Shown: in pieces, positions 17,699 to 26,125 of the stretch
Numbering within the stretch: the first letter of the stretch is position 1
Layout of the letters: every line of letters begins with the position of its first letter
The notes under the pieces: generated by a model
Database searches by the model: none
The model's input: only the letters and a program-made list of their open reading frames with translations
Told to the model about the DNA's origin: nothing
Translations under genes and position numbers: made by a program
From: Rhodothermus sp.
GTDB lineage: Bacteria > Bacteroidota > Rhodothermia > Rhodothermales > Rhodothermaceae
NCBI GenBank assembly: GCA_030950375.1
Contig: JAUZRN010000033.1
Location: 1-64,000, forward strand
DNA: 64,000 nucleotides
Direction: 5' to 3'

Positions 17699-20380
17699 TC
17701 AACGACCGCCTACAGTGTAGGTGAGACGTGTGGTGATGAGCCGCCCCATCTTGGGCGCCCCAATGTACTCGCGACGCTCGTTGTTGAGCACGTTCTGCGC
17801 CAGCACATCGATGCGCAGACCAGGCGTCAGGCGACTCAGATCGTAACCCAGTCCCAGATCGAGCAGGAAGTAGCTGTTGATCGTGCCGGTAAAGATGCCC
17901 GAACGTACCTCAAACTTGTCCACATAACGACCGGCCAGACTGATCGACAGCCCGGAGGGTGCCCTGTATTCAACCCCTCCGTTCACCTTGTAGCGCGGCG
18001 CGTTCATCGAGATCTCGCGCCCGGTCCCCGGCTCACCCAGCTCCTCGTCGTCAAAGAAGTTGTCGCTTACCCACGAAAAATTACCGAACAGCGTCCATCG
18101 TGCATTAGGCGTCCACCGCACAGCAATGTCGGCCCCATAATAGTCCACGTCACCGAAGTTGACGTAGGTGAGCAGCAACTCGGGCTTGCGATTGGGATCA
18201 AAATTTTCGGTTGGCTCGATCAGGCCAATTGGATTGGCCGCCAGGATTGCAGCAGCCTGTTGGTAGATGCTGGCCAGCGTCTGACGATCTAACCCGTAAG
18301 CAGCCAGCTCATCATCCGTAAAGGCATTCATGATGGCCGCTGCCAGATCGCTGGCCACCCCGGGAGCTACCACCAGCGGCGTGAACGGTTGCAGCTCGCT
18401 GATAAAGTTCTTCTTGCGCGTGTAGTACAGGTCGATGGTTACCAGCAACTGGTTGGCAAAGAGCCCCTTGTAGCCCAGTTCGTAAGAGTTCGTGATCGTC
18501 TGACGGGCTGCTGGGACGTTCTCCAAGCTGGTAAGTACTTCGCCTTTTGTATTGACCATCAACCCTGAAGAGAATCCCTGAATCTGGCTGGCCTTACTTT
18601 GCAGAAAGGCCACCAGTGGGCCAGGTAACACGTTCTGCGCTGCCAGTCCGGCCGTAACCGCCTGATAGGCCACAACCAGCGGAATCCCTATCCCGGGCCA
18701 GGCCCGAACGCCTGGAATAAAACTGGAGGTCTGTACGGGGTTCGGGAAAGTCCACCCATTAACCGCGCCAACGCCACGTATGCCAAACGGCCCCCGATCT
18801 TCGATAAACAGGTCCAGAAAGAGGTTCACCCCTGGTGGTGTGGTGAAGGCCCGATTATAGGTGGTACGGAAGCTGTGCGTAGGCGAAGGCTTGAACACAA
18901 GGGCGATGCGGGGAGAAAACTGCGTTTTTCGGATCACATCGTCGTAATCCAGACGCCCGGTCACCACCACATCAAGCTGCTCTATCAGACGCGTCTCGGA
19001 TTGCACATAGCCGCCAATTTCGTTCATCTCGTCGCGTCCCTCAAAACGGCCGTGGATCGTCCCTCCAGTGCGGGGCACCGTCCGTCGGTAGTCGGCCCCT
19101 ACAATGAAGCTCTGGCGGTCGTCCAGAAGGCTGAAGCTGTACTGCGCCTGGGCAGCCATCAGAAACGATTTTTCATAGACTTCGATAGGCGTCCGGATAA
19201 AGTGCGTATTGCCATCATCGTTCAGGGTGTAAAAGACCTGCCCGAAAAACCTGCCACTCTGCAGGCGAAGCTGGGCAAAATAATTGGCAAAGTTGTCAAT
19301 GGCATTTTCGCCGGTATTGGCGAGGGTGATCTGCTTGATCGAAGAATAGCCGCCGGTAGCCGTCAGCGTCGTCTGCGGCCCCAGGCGATACTGAAGGCTG
19401 CCATAGACATACCCCTGCCACGTATTGTAGTCGCGTCCTCCCCAGCGCGGATGAATGGCATCCAGCATCTGGCGATCATGCGGATCGTTGGGATCCAGCT
19501 CCCAGTCCCGTCCCTGACTGTAATAACCTACGACTTTGTAACCCAGCCGGTCGTTGATGATGCCGGCATGACGCAGGGCCCCCTGAATGATCGATCGCTC
19601 ACCGCCGCCGAGCATCACCGAGGTGCCCGGATAAGTCAGCGGATCCTTTGTGATGAAATGGATCACGCCTTGCTCTACACCGGCCCCGTAGAGGGCTGAG
19701 TTAGGCCCTCGCACCACTTCGATACGGGCCAGATCGATCGGGGCGATGGGCATCGAGGAAAACTCATTGATGGCCAGGCTGGGCATGGTTGCCTGCCGAT
19801 AGTCAACCAGCGCATAGGTTTTGGCCACAAAGACCGAGTTGAATCCGCGCAGGGATATCTGAAAGCGATTCAGGCTGGACTGCGAAATATCCACGCCGGG
19901 TGTGTAGCGCAGGGCTGCGGCGGTGGCGTGCGTGGCGGTCTGTTCCAGCTCGCGTGCGTCCAGCACCGAAATCGACGCGGGCGACTCCAGTACTTTCTCC
20001 TGCCGACGCGAAGCGGTAACCACGACCGGGTTTAGCCCGAGCTCGACCGGCGCCAGCGTCAGATCGACCGTCACGGTGGCGTCGGCTGCCAGCGTAACGG
20101 TACGCCGGGCATCGGCATAACCCACAAAGCGAGCGACTACTTCATAGGTGCCGGCCGGTAGATTTTCCAGCCGATAGTGTCCCTCGAGATCCGTAGCGGC
20201 TCCTCGAAAAACGGTCGACTCACCGGCTCGATAGAGCACGACATTGGCCCCAGGTAGGGGATCGCCACTGTCGGCGTCGGTCACCCGCCCCTGTATCGTG
20301 GCCGTTTGCTGCGCAGCCGTCAGTCCAGGGCTTAGCATCAAGGCGACCAGCAATCCGATCCTTGCCAGCATATGGCTCAT
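17699..20380 (-). CDS. TonB-dependent receptor of the acyl-CoA cluster
   Basis: An 893-residue outer-membrane receptor. A signal peptide ending near GLTAAQQ leads into a carboxypeptidase regulatory-like domain (residues 28-110, GRVTDADSGDPLPGANVVLY), a plug (about 115-235, with VVVTASRRQEKVLESPASISVL, SLRGFN and IEVVRGPNSALYGAG) and a barrel ending in TTRLTYTVGGR. It has no SusD partner. Because it is flanked by an acyl-CoA synthetase and an acyl-CoA-type TetR regulator in one operon, it probably imports the acid degraded by the cluster. A weaker inverted repeat (TGAACACTGTTAA, minus strand, 20398-20410) lies upstream and partly resembles the cluster operators. Confidence 0.9.
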   Translation of the reverse strand: MSHMLARIGLLVALMLSPGLTAAQQTATIQGRVTDADSGDPLPGANVVLYRAGESTVFRGAATDLEGHYRLENLPAGTYEVVARFVGYADARRTVTLAADATVTVDLTLAPVELGLNPVVVTASRRQEKVLESPASISVLDARELEQTATHATAAALRYTPGVDISQSSLNRFQISLRGFNSVFVAKTYALVDYRQATMPSLAINEFSSMPIAPIDLARIEVVRGPNSALYGAGVEQGVIHFITKDPLTYPGTSVMLGGGERSIIQGALRHAGIINDRLGYKVVGYYSQGRDWELDPNDPHDRQMLDAIHPRWGGRDYNTWQGYVYGSLQYRLGPQTTLTATGGYSSIKQITLANTGENAIDNFANYFAQLRLQSGRFFGQVFYTLNDDGNTHFIRTPIEVYEKSFLMAAQAQYSFSLLDDRQSFIVGADYRRTVPRTGGTIHGRFEGRDEMNEIGGYVQSETRLIEQLDVVVTGRLDYDDVIRKTQFSPRIALVFKPSPTHSFRTTYNRAFTTPPGVNLFLDLFIEDRGPFGIRGVGAVNGWTFPNPVQTSSFIPGVRAWPGIGIPLVVAYQAVTAGLAAQNVLPGPLVAFLQSKASQIQGFSSGLMVNTKGEVLTSLENVPAARQTITNSYELGYKGLFANQLLVTIDLYYTRKKNFISELQPFTPLVVAPGVASDLAAAIMNAFTDDELAAYGLDRQTLASIYQQAAAILAANPIGLIEPTENFDPNRKPELLLTYVNFGDVDYYGADIAVRWTPNARWTLFGNFSWVSDNFFDDEELGEPGTGREISMNAPRYKVNGGVEYRAPSGLSISLAGRYVDKFEVRSGIFTGTINSYFLLDLGLGYDLSRLTPGLRIDVLAQNVLNNERREYIGAPKMGRLITTRLTYTVGGR

Positions 20381-20487
20381 GTTCGTCTCATGGTTGGTTA
20401 ACAGTGTTCACGCTCTGTTTCTATTACGTGCAGGGTCGTACCCGAACCAGGCAGTAGGGCATTCATACCGGCTCACTGCGGCGGCGC
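20381..20487 (-). promoter_or_regulatory. Spacer between acyl-CoA synthetase and receptor genes, weak operator-like repeat
   Basis: A 107-bp spacer. Minus-strand TGAACACTGTTAA at 20410-20398 is an imperfect inverted repeat with a 3-nt centre, one base shorter than the two cluster operators. No convincing -35/-10 pair is seen around it. It may be a weaker TetR site or chance. Confidence 0.2.
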
Positions 20488-22080
20488 TTACGCCTGTCCG
20501 GCCGCCTCTCGCTCACGCCGGACCAGTTCGCGCCGAAGAATCTTGCCTGAAAGCGTTTTCGGTATCTGGTCCACAAATTCTACCCGCCGGATCTTTTTGT
20601 AGGGGGCCACCCGTTCAGCGACGTAGGCCATCAGCTCGTCGGCTGTCACCTCCATGCCAGGCTTGCACACCACATACGCCTTGGGGACCTCACCAGCCTC
20701 CTCATCGGGGCTCGGTACCACGGCCACATCGGCCACGGCCGGATGTCCCTGCAGGACTTCCTCCAGCTCGGCCGGTGCCACCTGATAGCCTTTGTATTTG
20801 ATCAGCTCCTTGACCCGATCGACAATGTACACATAGCCATCCTGGTCAATCCGGGCCACATCGCCTGTATGCAACCACCCTTCCTTATCAAGCATGTCGT
20901 GCGTAGCCTGTGGATTTTTCCAGTACCCCTTCATGACCTGTGGCCCTCGCAGCCACAATTCACCCGTTTCGCCTTCCGGTACATCTTCATGCGTGGCCAC
21001 GTCGACAATGCGGAACTCCGTGTTCGGTACCGCCACCCCCACGGCCGTTAGCTTGATCGGGAAATCGCGTGGTGTGAAATGAGTCACCGGACTGGTCTCG
21101 GTCATGCCGTAGCCCTGTCGTACGGTCACGTGCAGCCGTTCGGCACACTGCCGAGCTACCGGCTCTGGAAGCGGTGCCGCGCCGGAGGTGACATACCGCA
21201 GACTGGACAGATCATACTGATCAACTACCGGATGCTTGGCCAGCGCCAGAATGATCGGCGGCACCAGAAAGGCCGTAGTAACCCGGTACTTCTGGAGCAA
21301 TGCCAGAAATTGCTCCAGGTCGAACCGCGGCATGGTCACCACCGTCGCGCCTGCGTAAAGCGCCATGCTCATAATAACGGTCATTCCGTAGATGTGGTAG
21401 AATGGCAGAATACCGATGAGCACCTCATCGTCCTCAAAGCGCTCGACGGCCATCGTCTGAACAATGTTCGCCACAATATTGTAATGCGTGAGCATGACCC
21501 CTTTAGGCCGACCGGTGGTGCCACTGGAGTATGGCAGCACTACCAGATCCTCCCGCGGATTGATGTCCACTACCGGCGGCTCCGTCCCATGCTGCAGCAA
21601 TGCAACCAGGGGCGTAGCCCCTTCGGCCTCGCCAATAACGATCACCTCCTCGATGCCGGTGCGTGCAGCCGCTGCCCGTGCATTTTCCAGAAAAGGCGGA
21701 ACGGTTACCAGAAACCGCGCGCCGGCATCTTCCAACTGATGCGTCAGTTCGTCGACGGTATAGAGCGGGTTCACCGTGGTAGTAAATCCGCCGGCCATAG
21801 CCACCCCGTAAAAGACCACCGCATACTCCGGCAGGTTCGGGCTGTAGAGGGCCAGCACATCTCCCTTGCGAAATCCCCGGGCAGCCAGGCCGGCCGCAAA
21901 GGCCTGCGCGCGCTCCCGAAGCTGGGCGTAGGTGAGCGTACGCCCGCTGAGCCCTTCAATCAAAGCTGGCTTATCCGGGTGTGCATCTACCCGCTGAAAA
22001 ACCATCTCCGGCAGTGAAATCTCCGGAATCTCTACGTCTGGAAAAGGGCTTCGATAAATACGCATGACGGCTTTTTTCAT
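20488..22080 (-). CDS. Acyl-CoA synthetase (AMP-forming), 4-coumarate-CoA-ligase-like
   Basis: A 530-residue ANL-superfamily ligase that activates a carboxylic acid with ATP and CoA. The P-loop is PYSSGTTGRPKGVMLTHYN, the A5 motif is RQGYGMTETSPVTH, the hinge is GWLHTGDVARIDQDGYVYIVDRVKELIKYKGYQVAPAELE and the A10 lysine motif is IPKTLSGKILRRELV. Overall layout matches 4-coumarate/medium-chain acid ligases, but substrate choice cannot be read. The frame begins at 22080, with a second ATG at 22065 (MRIYRSPF) that could also serve. A sigma-70-like promoter with an embedded operator lies upstream (22114-22142). In the lva analogy this would be the LvaE-type entry step. Confidence 0.9.
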   Translation of the reverse strand: MKKAVMRIYRSPFPDVEIPEISLPEMVFQRVDAHPDKPALIEGLSGRTLTYAQLRERAQAFAAGLAARGFRKGDVLALYSPNLPEYAVVFYGVAMAGGFTTTVNPLYTVDELTHQLEDAGARFLVTVPPFLENARAAAARTGIEEVIVIGEAEGATPLVALLQHGTEPPVVDINPREDLVVLPYSSGTTGRPKGVMLTHYNIVANIVQTMAVERFEDDEVLIGILPFYHIYGMTVIMSMALYAGATVVTMPRFDLEQFLALLQKYRVTTAFLVPPIILALAKHPVVDQYDLSSLRYVTSGAAPLPEPVARQCAERLHVTVRQGYGMTETSPVTHFTPRDFPIKLTAVGVAVPNTEFRIVDVATHEDVPEGETGELWLRGPQVMKGYWKNPQATHDMLDKEGWLHTGDVARIDQDGYVYIVDRVKELIKYKGYQVAPAELEEVLQGHPAVADVAVVPSPDEEAGEVPKAYVVCKPGMEVTADELMAYVAERVAPYKKIRRVEFVDQIPKTLSGKILRRELVRREREAAGQA

Positions 22081-22113
22081 CTGGTGAATATGGCTTCAAC
22101 AAGGCTTCACCAT

Positions 22114-22142
22114 AAAATAAACGTTCGTTCATTTTGGCGCAA
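22114..22142 (-). promoter_or_regulatory. Promoter of the acyl-CoA synthetase gene with embedded operator
   Basis: On the minus strand TTGCGC (22142-22137) and TATTTT (22119-22114) are separated by 17 nt. The inverted repeat TGAACGAACGTTTA (22131-22118) fills most of the spacer and runs into the -10. The same element occupies the spacer of the divergent SDR promoter. A repressor bound here would block RNA polymerase directly. Confidence 0.5.
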
Positions 22143-22169
22143 ACCCATCCAGGCGGGACCATTGACCAT

Positions 22170-23009
22170 TCAGACAAAAAGATCGGGCATAAGCTCGCCG
22201 ACCGATGGATCGACGGCGTAGGGCGTGAAGTCCGTCACTCCTACCTGTCGCAGCACCTCTTCGTCGATAAAGAACTGTCCTGTGCACTGCCGACTGGGTT
22301 GCGTCAGGATCACATGCGCCGCATCGGCCACAATCTCGGGTTTGCGGGAACGCCGCACCATCTCTTCGCCGCCCAGCAGGTTACGCACAGCGGCTGTTGC
22401 TATCGTCGTACGCGGCCAGAGTGCGTTCACTGCTACCCCTGCTTCTCGAAACTCCTCAGCCATTCCCAACACGCACATCGACATACCATACTTCGAAAGG
22501 GTATAGGCCAGATGGGGGGCGAACCAGCGCGGCTTCAAATTCAGTGGGGGAGCAAGGACCAGAATGTGCGGGTTTTCGGCCTGCATCAGATGTGGCAGAC
22601 AGGCCTGTGAACAGGCAAACGTAGCACGCACGTTTACCTGATGCATCAAATCAAAACGCTTCATCGGCGTCTCAAGCGTACCGGCCAGATAAATGGCGCT
22701 GGCATTGTTGACCAGAATATCAATCCGCCCGAAGTGAGCCACAGCCTGTTCCACCGCCTGCTGTATCTGATCTTCGAAGCGCACATCAACCGGAATCGGC
22801 AGCGCCTCCCCACCAGCGGCCTGGATCTCCTCGGCTGCGGTGTAGATGGTGCCCGGCAGCTTCGGATGGGGCGCTACCGTCTTGGCCGCAATTACGATAC
22901 GTGCCCCATCGCGCGCTGCACGAAGCGCTATCGCCTTACCGATACCGCGACTGGCTCCCGTGATAAAAATAACCTTACCGTTCAGCGAGCCGTCAGTAAC
23001 GAACGCCAT
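22170..23009 (-). CDS. HSDL2-like short-chain dehydrogenase/reductase
   Basis: About 279 residues, classical SDR fold. The Rossmann motif [20 protein letters not shown], the NNAS motif (ILVNNASAIYL) and active-site YTLSK are present. The run AAKTVAPHPKLPGTIYTAAE, the APPLNLKPRWFAPHLAYTLSKYGMSM region and NALWPRTTIATAA match the SDR half of eukaryotic HSDL2 closely as I remember it, unlike FabG. The catalytic Ser of the SDR tetrad is replaced by a residue in the LAPPLNL strand, which is also true of HSDL2. The ATG at 23009 is chosen because GGGAAG precedes it and the longer frame to 23075 would run through the promoter and operator. HSDL2 is a peroxisomal/mitochondrial lipid protein; here the SCP2 half is a separate gene (15432-15764). 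Confidence 0.88.
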   Translation of the reverse strand: MAFVTDGSLNGKVIFITGASRGIGKAIALRAARDGARIVIAAKTVAPHPKLPGTIYTAAEEIQAAGGEALPIPVDVRFEDQIQQAVEQAVAHFGRIDILVNNASAIYLAGTLETPMKRFDLMHQVNVRATFACSQACLPHLMQAENPHILVLAPPLNLKPRWFAPHLAYTLSKYGMSMCVLGMAEEFREAGVAVNALWPRTTIATAAVRNLLGGEEMVRRSRKPEIVADAAHVILTQPSRQCTGQFFIDEEVLRQVGVTDFTPYAVDPSVGELMPDLFV

Positions 23010-23046
23010 AGAACTTCCCAAACGCTTTCTTTCATGGAATGCATAT

Positions 23047-23075
23047 AGTATATTGAACAATCGTTCATCTGGCAA
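23047..23075 (-). promoter_or_regulatory. Leftward promoter of the divergent cluster with embedded TetR-type operator
   Basis: Minus strand: TTGCCA (23075-23070), a 17-nt spacer and TATACT (23052-23047). The perfect inverted repeat TGAAC-GATT-GTTCA (23067-23054) lies wholly inside the spacer. It matches the repeat before the acyl-CoA synthetase gene (shared form TRAACRWTCGTTCA on the plus strand). The predicted start is about 30 nt before the SDR ATG. The operator also lies about 30 bp upstream of the rightward crotonase gene, so it can control both directions; no clear rightward -35 was found. Confidence 0.6.
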
Positions 23076-23096
23076 TCCCCTGATTCCTCAATCGCC

Positions 23097-23891
23097 ATGC
23101 AGGAAGTGGTACACGAAGCCTTACTTTTCGAACACGATGGACCGGTAGCAGTCCTGACGCTGAATCGCCCCGAGCGTCGTAACGCGCTCAACCGCACGCT
23201 GGAAAAAGCGTTGCACACGGCACTTTTGCGCGTGCGCGACGACGAATCCATTCGGGCTGTCGTGCTGACCGGCGCCGGCCCGGACTTCTGTTCTGGAGCC
23301 GACCTGAGCGCTTTTCAGGAGATTCCTTCACCAGCCTTTGTACGCCGCCACCTGTTGCAGGTCTATGGCCCCATCGTCGAATTGATGACCACGATAGAAA
23401 AACCGATCATCGGGGCCATCAACGGTACGGCGGCCGGGGCCGGCTGCGCACTGGCGCTGGCCTGTGACCTGCGTGTCATGGCCGACAATGCCAGCCTGAT
23501 GCTGGCCTTCAGCAATATCGGTCTGGTGCCCGACATGGGAGCCACTTATCTGCTGGTGCGGCAGATAGGCTATGCGCGGGCTTTCGAAATGGCGGCCGAA
23601 GGGCAACGCCTTCCGGCCAGCCGCTGCCTGTCGTGGGGGCTGGCCAACCGGGTCGTGCCTGCCGGCCGCCTGCAAGAAGAAGCCCGGCGCTGGGCACGCG
23701 AGCTGGCCGCTCGCCCCACGCTTGCGCTGGGGCTGAGCAAAGCGGCTTTTTATTACGCATTTACGGCTACACTCCGCGAAGCAGTCGCTTTTGAGGCATT
23801 GCTCCAACAGCAATGCATTCAGAGCCACGACCACCAGGAGGGCGTCCGCGCCTTTCTGGAAAAGCGTCCCCCTGTGTTTACTGGAGATTGA
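23097..23891 (+). CDS. Enoyl-CoA hydratase/isomerase family protein, PaaG-like
   Basis: A 264-residue crotonase-fold protein. The oxyanion-hole segments FCSGADLSAF and AAGAGCALALACDL are present. The two glutamates of true enoyl-CoA hydratases are missing: the first position is Ala118 and the second is Asn140 (LAFSNIGLVPDMGATYLL). An aspartate in the VPDMG loop (Asp146) instead resembles 1,2-epoxyphenylacetyl-CoA or delta3-delta2-enoyl-CoA isomerases of the PaaG type. It therefore probably isomerises a double bond or ring rather than hydrating. First gene of the rightward operon; its stop is 3 bp from the amidase ATG. Confidence 0.87.
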   Translation: MQEVVHEALLFEHDGPVAVLTLNRPERRNALNRTLEKALHTALLRVRDDESIRAVVLTGAGPDFCSGADLSAFQEIPSPAFVRRHLLQVYGPIVELMTTIEKPIIGAINGTAAGAGCALALACDLRVMADNASLMLAFSNIGLVPDMGATYLLVRQIGYARAFEMAAEGQRLPASRCLSWGLANRVVPAGRLQEEARRWARELAARPTLALGLSKAAFYYAFTATLREAVAFEALLQQQCIQSHDHQEGVRAFLEKRPPVFTGD

Positions 23892-23894
23892 ACC

Positions 23895-25328
23895 ATGGAA
23901 CTCTGGAAGCTAACAGCGCTTGAGCTGGGCCAGTTGATCGCCCGTCGCGAAGTGCGGGCTGCCGAAGTCGTCACGCACTTTCTGGAGCGCATTGAGGCGC
24001 TGAATCCCTCGCTCAACGCTATCGTGACGCTCGATGCCGACGGCGCCCTGACTGCCGCCCGGGCTGTAGACGAACGGCTGGACCGCGGGGAAACGCTCGG
24101 TCCGCTGGCGGGGGTGCCAGTTACGATCAAGGACCTGACGGAAACCAGAGGGCTGCGTACTACTTATGGCTCAGCGCTGCTGCGCGATCATGTACCAGAA
24201 GTCGATGCAGTACTCGTCGAGCGTCTACGGCGTGCTGGGCTGCCCATCCTCGGCAAGACAAACACGCCAGAGTTCGGCGGCAAGTTTGACACAGAAAACC
24301 GTCTGTTTGGAGCCACACGCAATCCTTGGAAGCTTTCCCATAGCCCGGGCGGCTCTTCAGGCGGTGCCGCTGCCCAGGTAGCGGCCGGTATGGGCCCCCT
24401 TGCCCACGGCAATGACGGGGGTGGCTCGATCCGTGTGCCAGCCGCTTGCTGCGGCGTGTTTGGTCTCAAGCCTCAGTTTGGGCGCGTGCCCTTCTGGCCA
24501 CGCCAGGACAGCTGGGCTACCCTGAATCATGAAGGGCCCATTGCCCGGAGCGTACGTGACGCGGCCGCTCTGCTGGATCTCATGGCTGGCCCGGATCCCC
24601 GGGATCCCTATAGCCTGCCGGACCCCACCCCGTCGTTTCTGACTGCCTGTGAAGGTGACGTGCAGGGACTGCGCGTGGCCTGGAGTCCCACGCCGGGCTA
24701 TGGCCGCGTCGATCCCGAAGTGCAGGCGCTCTGCGAAGCGGCTGCTCGTACCTTTGAAGAGCTGGGCTGTCACGTTGAGGAAGTGTCTGCCCCGTTGGAC
24801 TTCCCCGCCGAAGCGTTCCTTGGTATCATTGTACCTCGCATGGTTACCCAGCTCGAACGAGACCTTCCCCCCGGCTTTGTCGAGCAGCTTGATCCGATGC
24901 TGGCTGCCTTTTTGCCCTACGCCGACCAGCTCTCGGCACGCGACGTAGCGCGCGCCGAGTTTGCTCGGCTCCAGCTCTACGACCAGGTCGAAACCCTCCT
25001 ACAGCAATACGACCTCTGGCTGCTGCCGGTCATGGCCGCTCCCCCCCATCGGTCAGGCGAGTTTGGCCCTACGGAAGTGGCTGGTCAAGCGGTCGAAAGC
25101 CCGCTGGAGCCATTTTTTACCTTCCCATTCAACCTGACCGGGCATCCGGCTGCCAGCGTACCTGCTGGTTTCACGCGTGACGGCCTGCCTGTCGGGCTCC
25201 AGCTCGTCGGCCGCCGTTTTGCCGAAGCCACCATCCTGCGCGCAGCCGCCTGCTACGAAGCGGCCCGTCCCTGGGACGACCGTTGGCCGACCATCGCCCT
25301 CACCCCCTCCAACCCTGACCAGCCATGA
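23895..25328 (+). CDS. Amidase-signature family hydrolase
   Basis: A 477-residue amidase-signature enzyme. The Ser-cisSer-Lys triad is visible: Lys79 in [10 protein letters not shown], the cis-serine in SPGGSSGGA (residue 154) and the nucleophile Ser178 in [13 protein letters not shown]. Closing segments [15 protein letters not shown] and [15 protein letters not shown] are typical of non-GatA amidases. The sequence does not give the substrate. It overlaps the next SDR gene by 4 bp (ATGA) and follows the crotonase by 3 bp, so it is clearly part of the acyl-CoA operon. That suggests that one compound entering the pathway is an amide, but this is inference. Confidence 0.9.
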   Translation: MELWKLTALELGQLIARREVRAAEVVTHFLERIEALNPSLNAIVTLDADGALTAARAVDERLDRGETLGPLAGVPVTIKDLTETRGLRTTYGSALLRDHVPEVDAVLVERLRRAGLPILGKTNTPEFGGKFDTENRLFGATRNPWKLSHSPGGSSGGAAAQVAAGMGPLAHGNDGGGSIRVPAACCGVFGLKPQFGRVPFWPRQDSWATLNHEGPIARSVRDAAALLDLMAGPDPRDPYSLPDPTPSFLTACEGDVQGLRVAWSPTPGYGRVDPEVQALCEAAARTFEELGCHVEEVSAPLDFPAEAFLGIIVPRMVTQLERDLPPGFVEQLDPMLAAFLPYADQLSARDVARAEFARLQLYDQVETLLQQYDLWLLPVMAAPPHRSGEFGPTEVAGQAVESPLEPFFTFPFNLTGHPAASVPAGFTRDGLPVGLQLVGRRFAEATILRAAACYEAARPWDDRWPTIALTPSNPDQP

Positions 25329-26125
25329 GTGCCCGTACCTATCCGTTTACAGCCGACCTGAGTGGAAAAGTCGCCCTGATCACCGGGGCAAGCCGCGGCA
25401 TCGGCCGGGCCATCGCCGAAGCTTACGCAGCCGCCGGTGCCCGCGTGGTACTGGCTGCCCGCAAGCCGGAAGGGCTCGAAGCAACGGCCCAGGCCATCCG
25501 CCATCAGGGCGGCGAAGCCCTGGCCATCCCCACACACGTCGGCCATCCGGACGAAGTGGAAGCACTGGTGACACGCACTGTCGAAGCGTTCGGTGGCATC
25601 GACATCCTGGTCAACAACGCGGCAACCAATCCCCACTTCGGGCCGATCCTGACGGCTGAGCCATCGCACTGGGACAAGACCTTCGAAGTAAACGTCAAAG
25701 GATACTTCTACACCGCCCGCGCCTGCTACCCCCACATGAAGCAACGGGGCGGCGGCAAGATCATTAACATTGCCTCAATTGCCGGGAAACGTCCCCAGCC
25801 AGGCATGGGCGTCTATTGCGTTACGAAAGCGGCTGTGCTCATGCTGACCGAAGTGCTGGCAGCTGAACTGGCACAGGACAACATTCAGGTCAATGCGATT
25901 GTGCCGGGCTTCATACGAACCCGCTTCAGCCGAGTACTCTGGGAAACGCCTGCGCTGCACGATGCAATCGTGCAGCAGATCCCCCAGCGGCGCATGGCCG
26001 AGCCCGAAGAACTCGTCGGTCTGGCCCTGTTTCTGGCTTCAGCGGCGTCTGACTATATGACGGGAGCGGCACTCCCCATCGATGGGGGTCTCCTGATCGG
26101 CTATCCCCCGATGACAATGCCATGA
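25325..26125 (+). CDS. Short-chain dehydrogenase, FabG-like
   Basis: A 266-residue classical [19 protein letters not shown] binds the cofactor, followed by ILVNNAATN, then the catalytic Ser in [14 protein letters not shown] and the Y-x3-K in YCVTKAA. The C-terminus [10 protein letters not shown] fits the dehydrogenases commonly paired with acyl-CoA dehydrogenases. It probably oxidises a 3-hydroxyacyl-CoA or reduces a keto group. Start and stop overlap the flanking genes by 4 bp each. In the lva pathway an SDR (LvaD) reduces the 4-keto group before phosphorylation; this protein or the HSDL2-like one could fill that role here. Confidence 0.9.
   Translation: MSARTYPFTADLSGKVALITGASRGIGRAIAEAYAAAGARVVLAARKPEGLEATAQAIRHQGGEALAIPTHVGHPDEVEALVTRTVEAFGGIDILVNNAATNPHFGPILTAEPSHWDKTFEVNVKGYFYTARACYPHMKQRGGGKIINIASIAGKRPQPGMGVYCVTKAAVLMLTEVLAAELAQDNIQVNAIVPGFIRTRFSRVLWETPALHDAIVQQIPQRRMAEPEELVGLALFLASAASDYMTGAALPIDGGLLIGYPPMTMP

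Noticed and set aside
17622-17702. Longer N-terminus of the TetR regulator
   Set aside because: The extra 27 residues are Arg/Pro-rich and unlike the family, while a good ribosome site sits before the ATG at 17621.
21079-22017. Long plus-strand ORF over the acyl-CoA synthetase gene
   Set aside because: Antisense shadow; His/Arg-rich, no motif.
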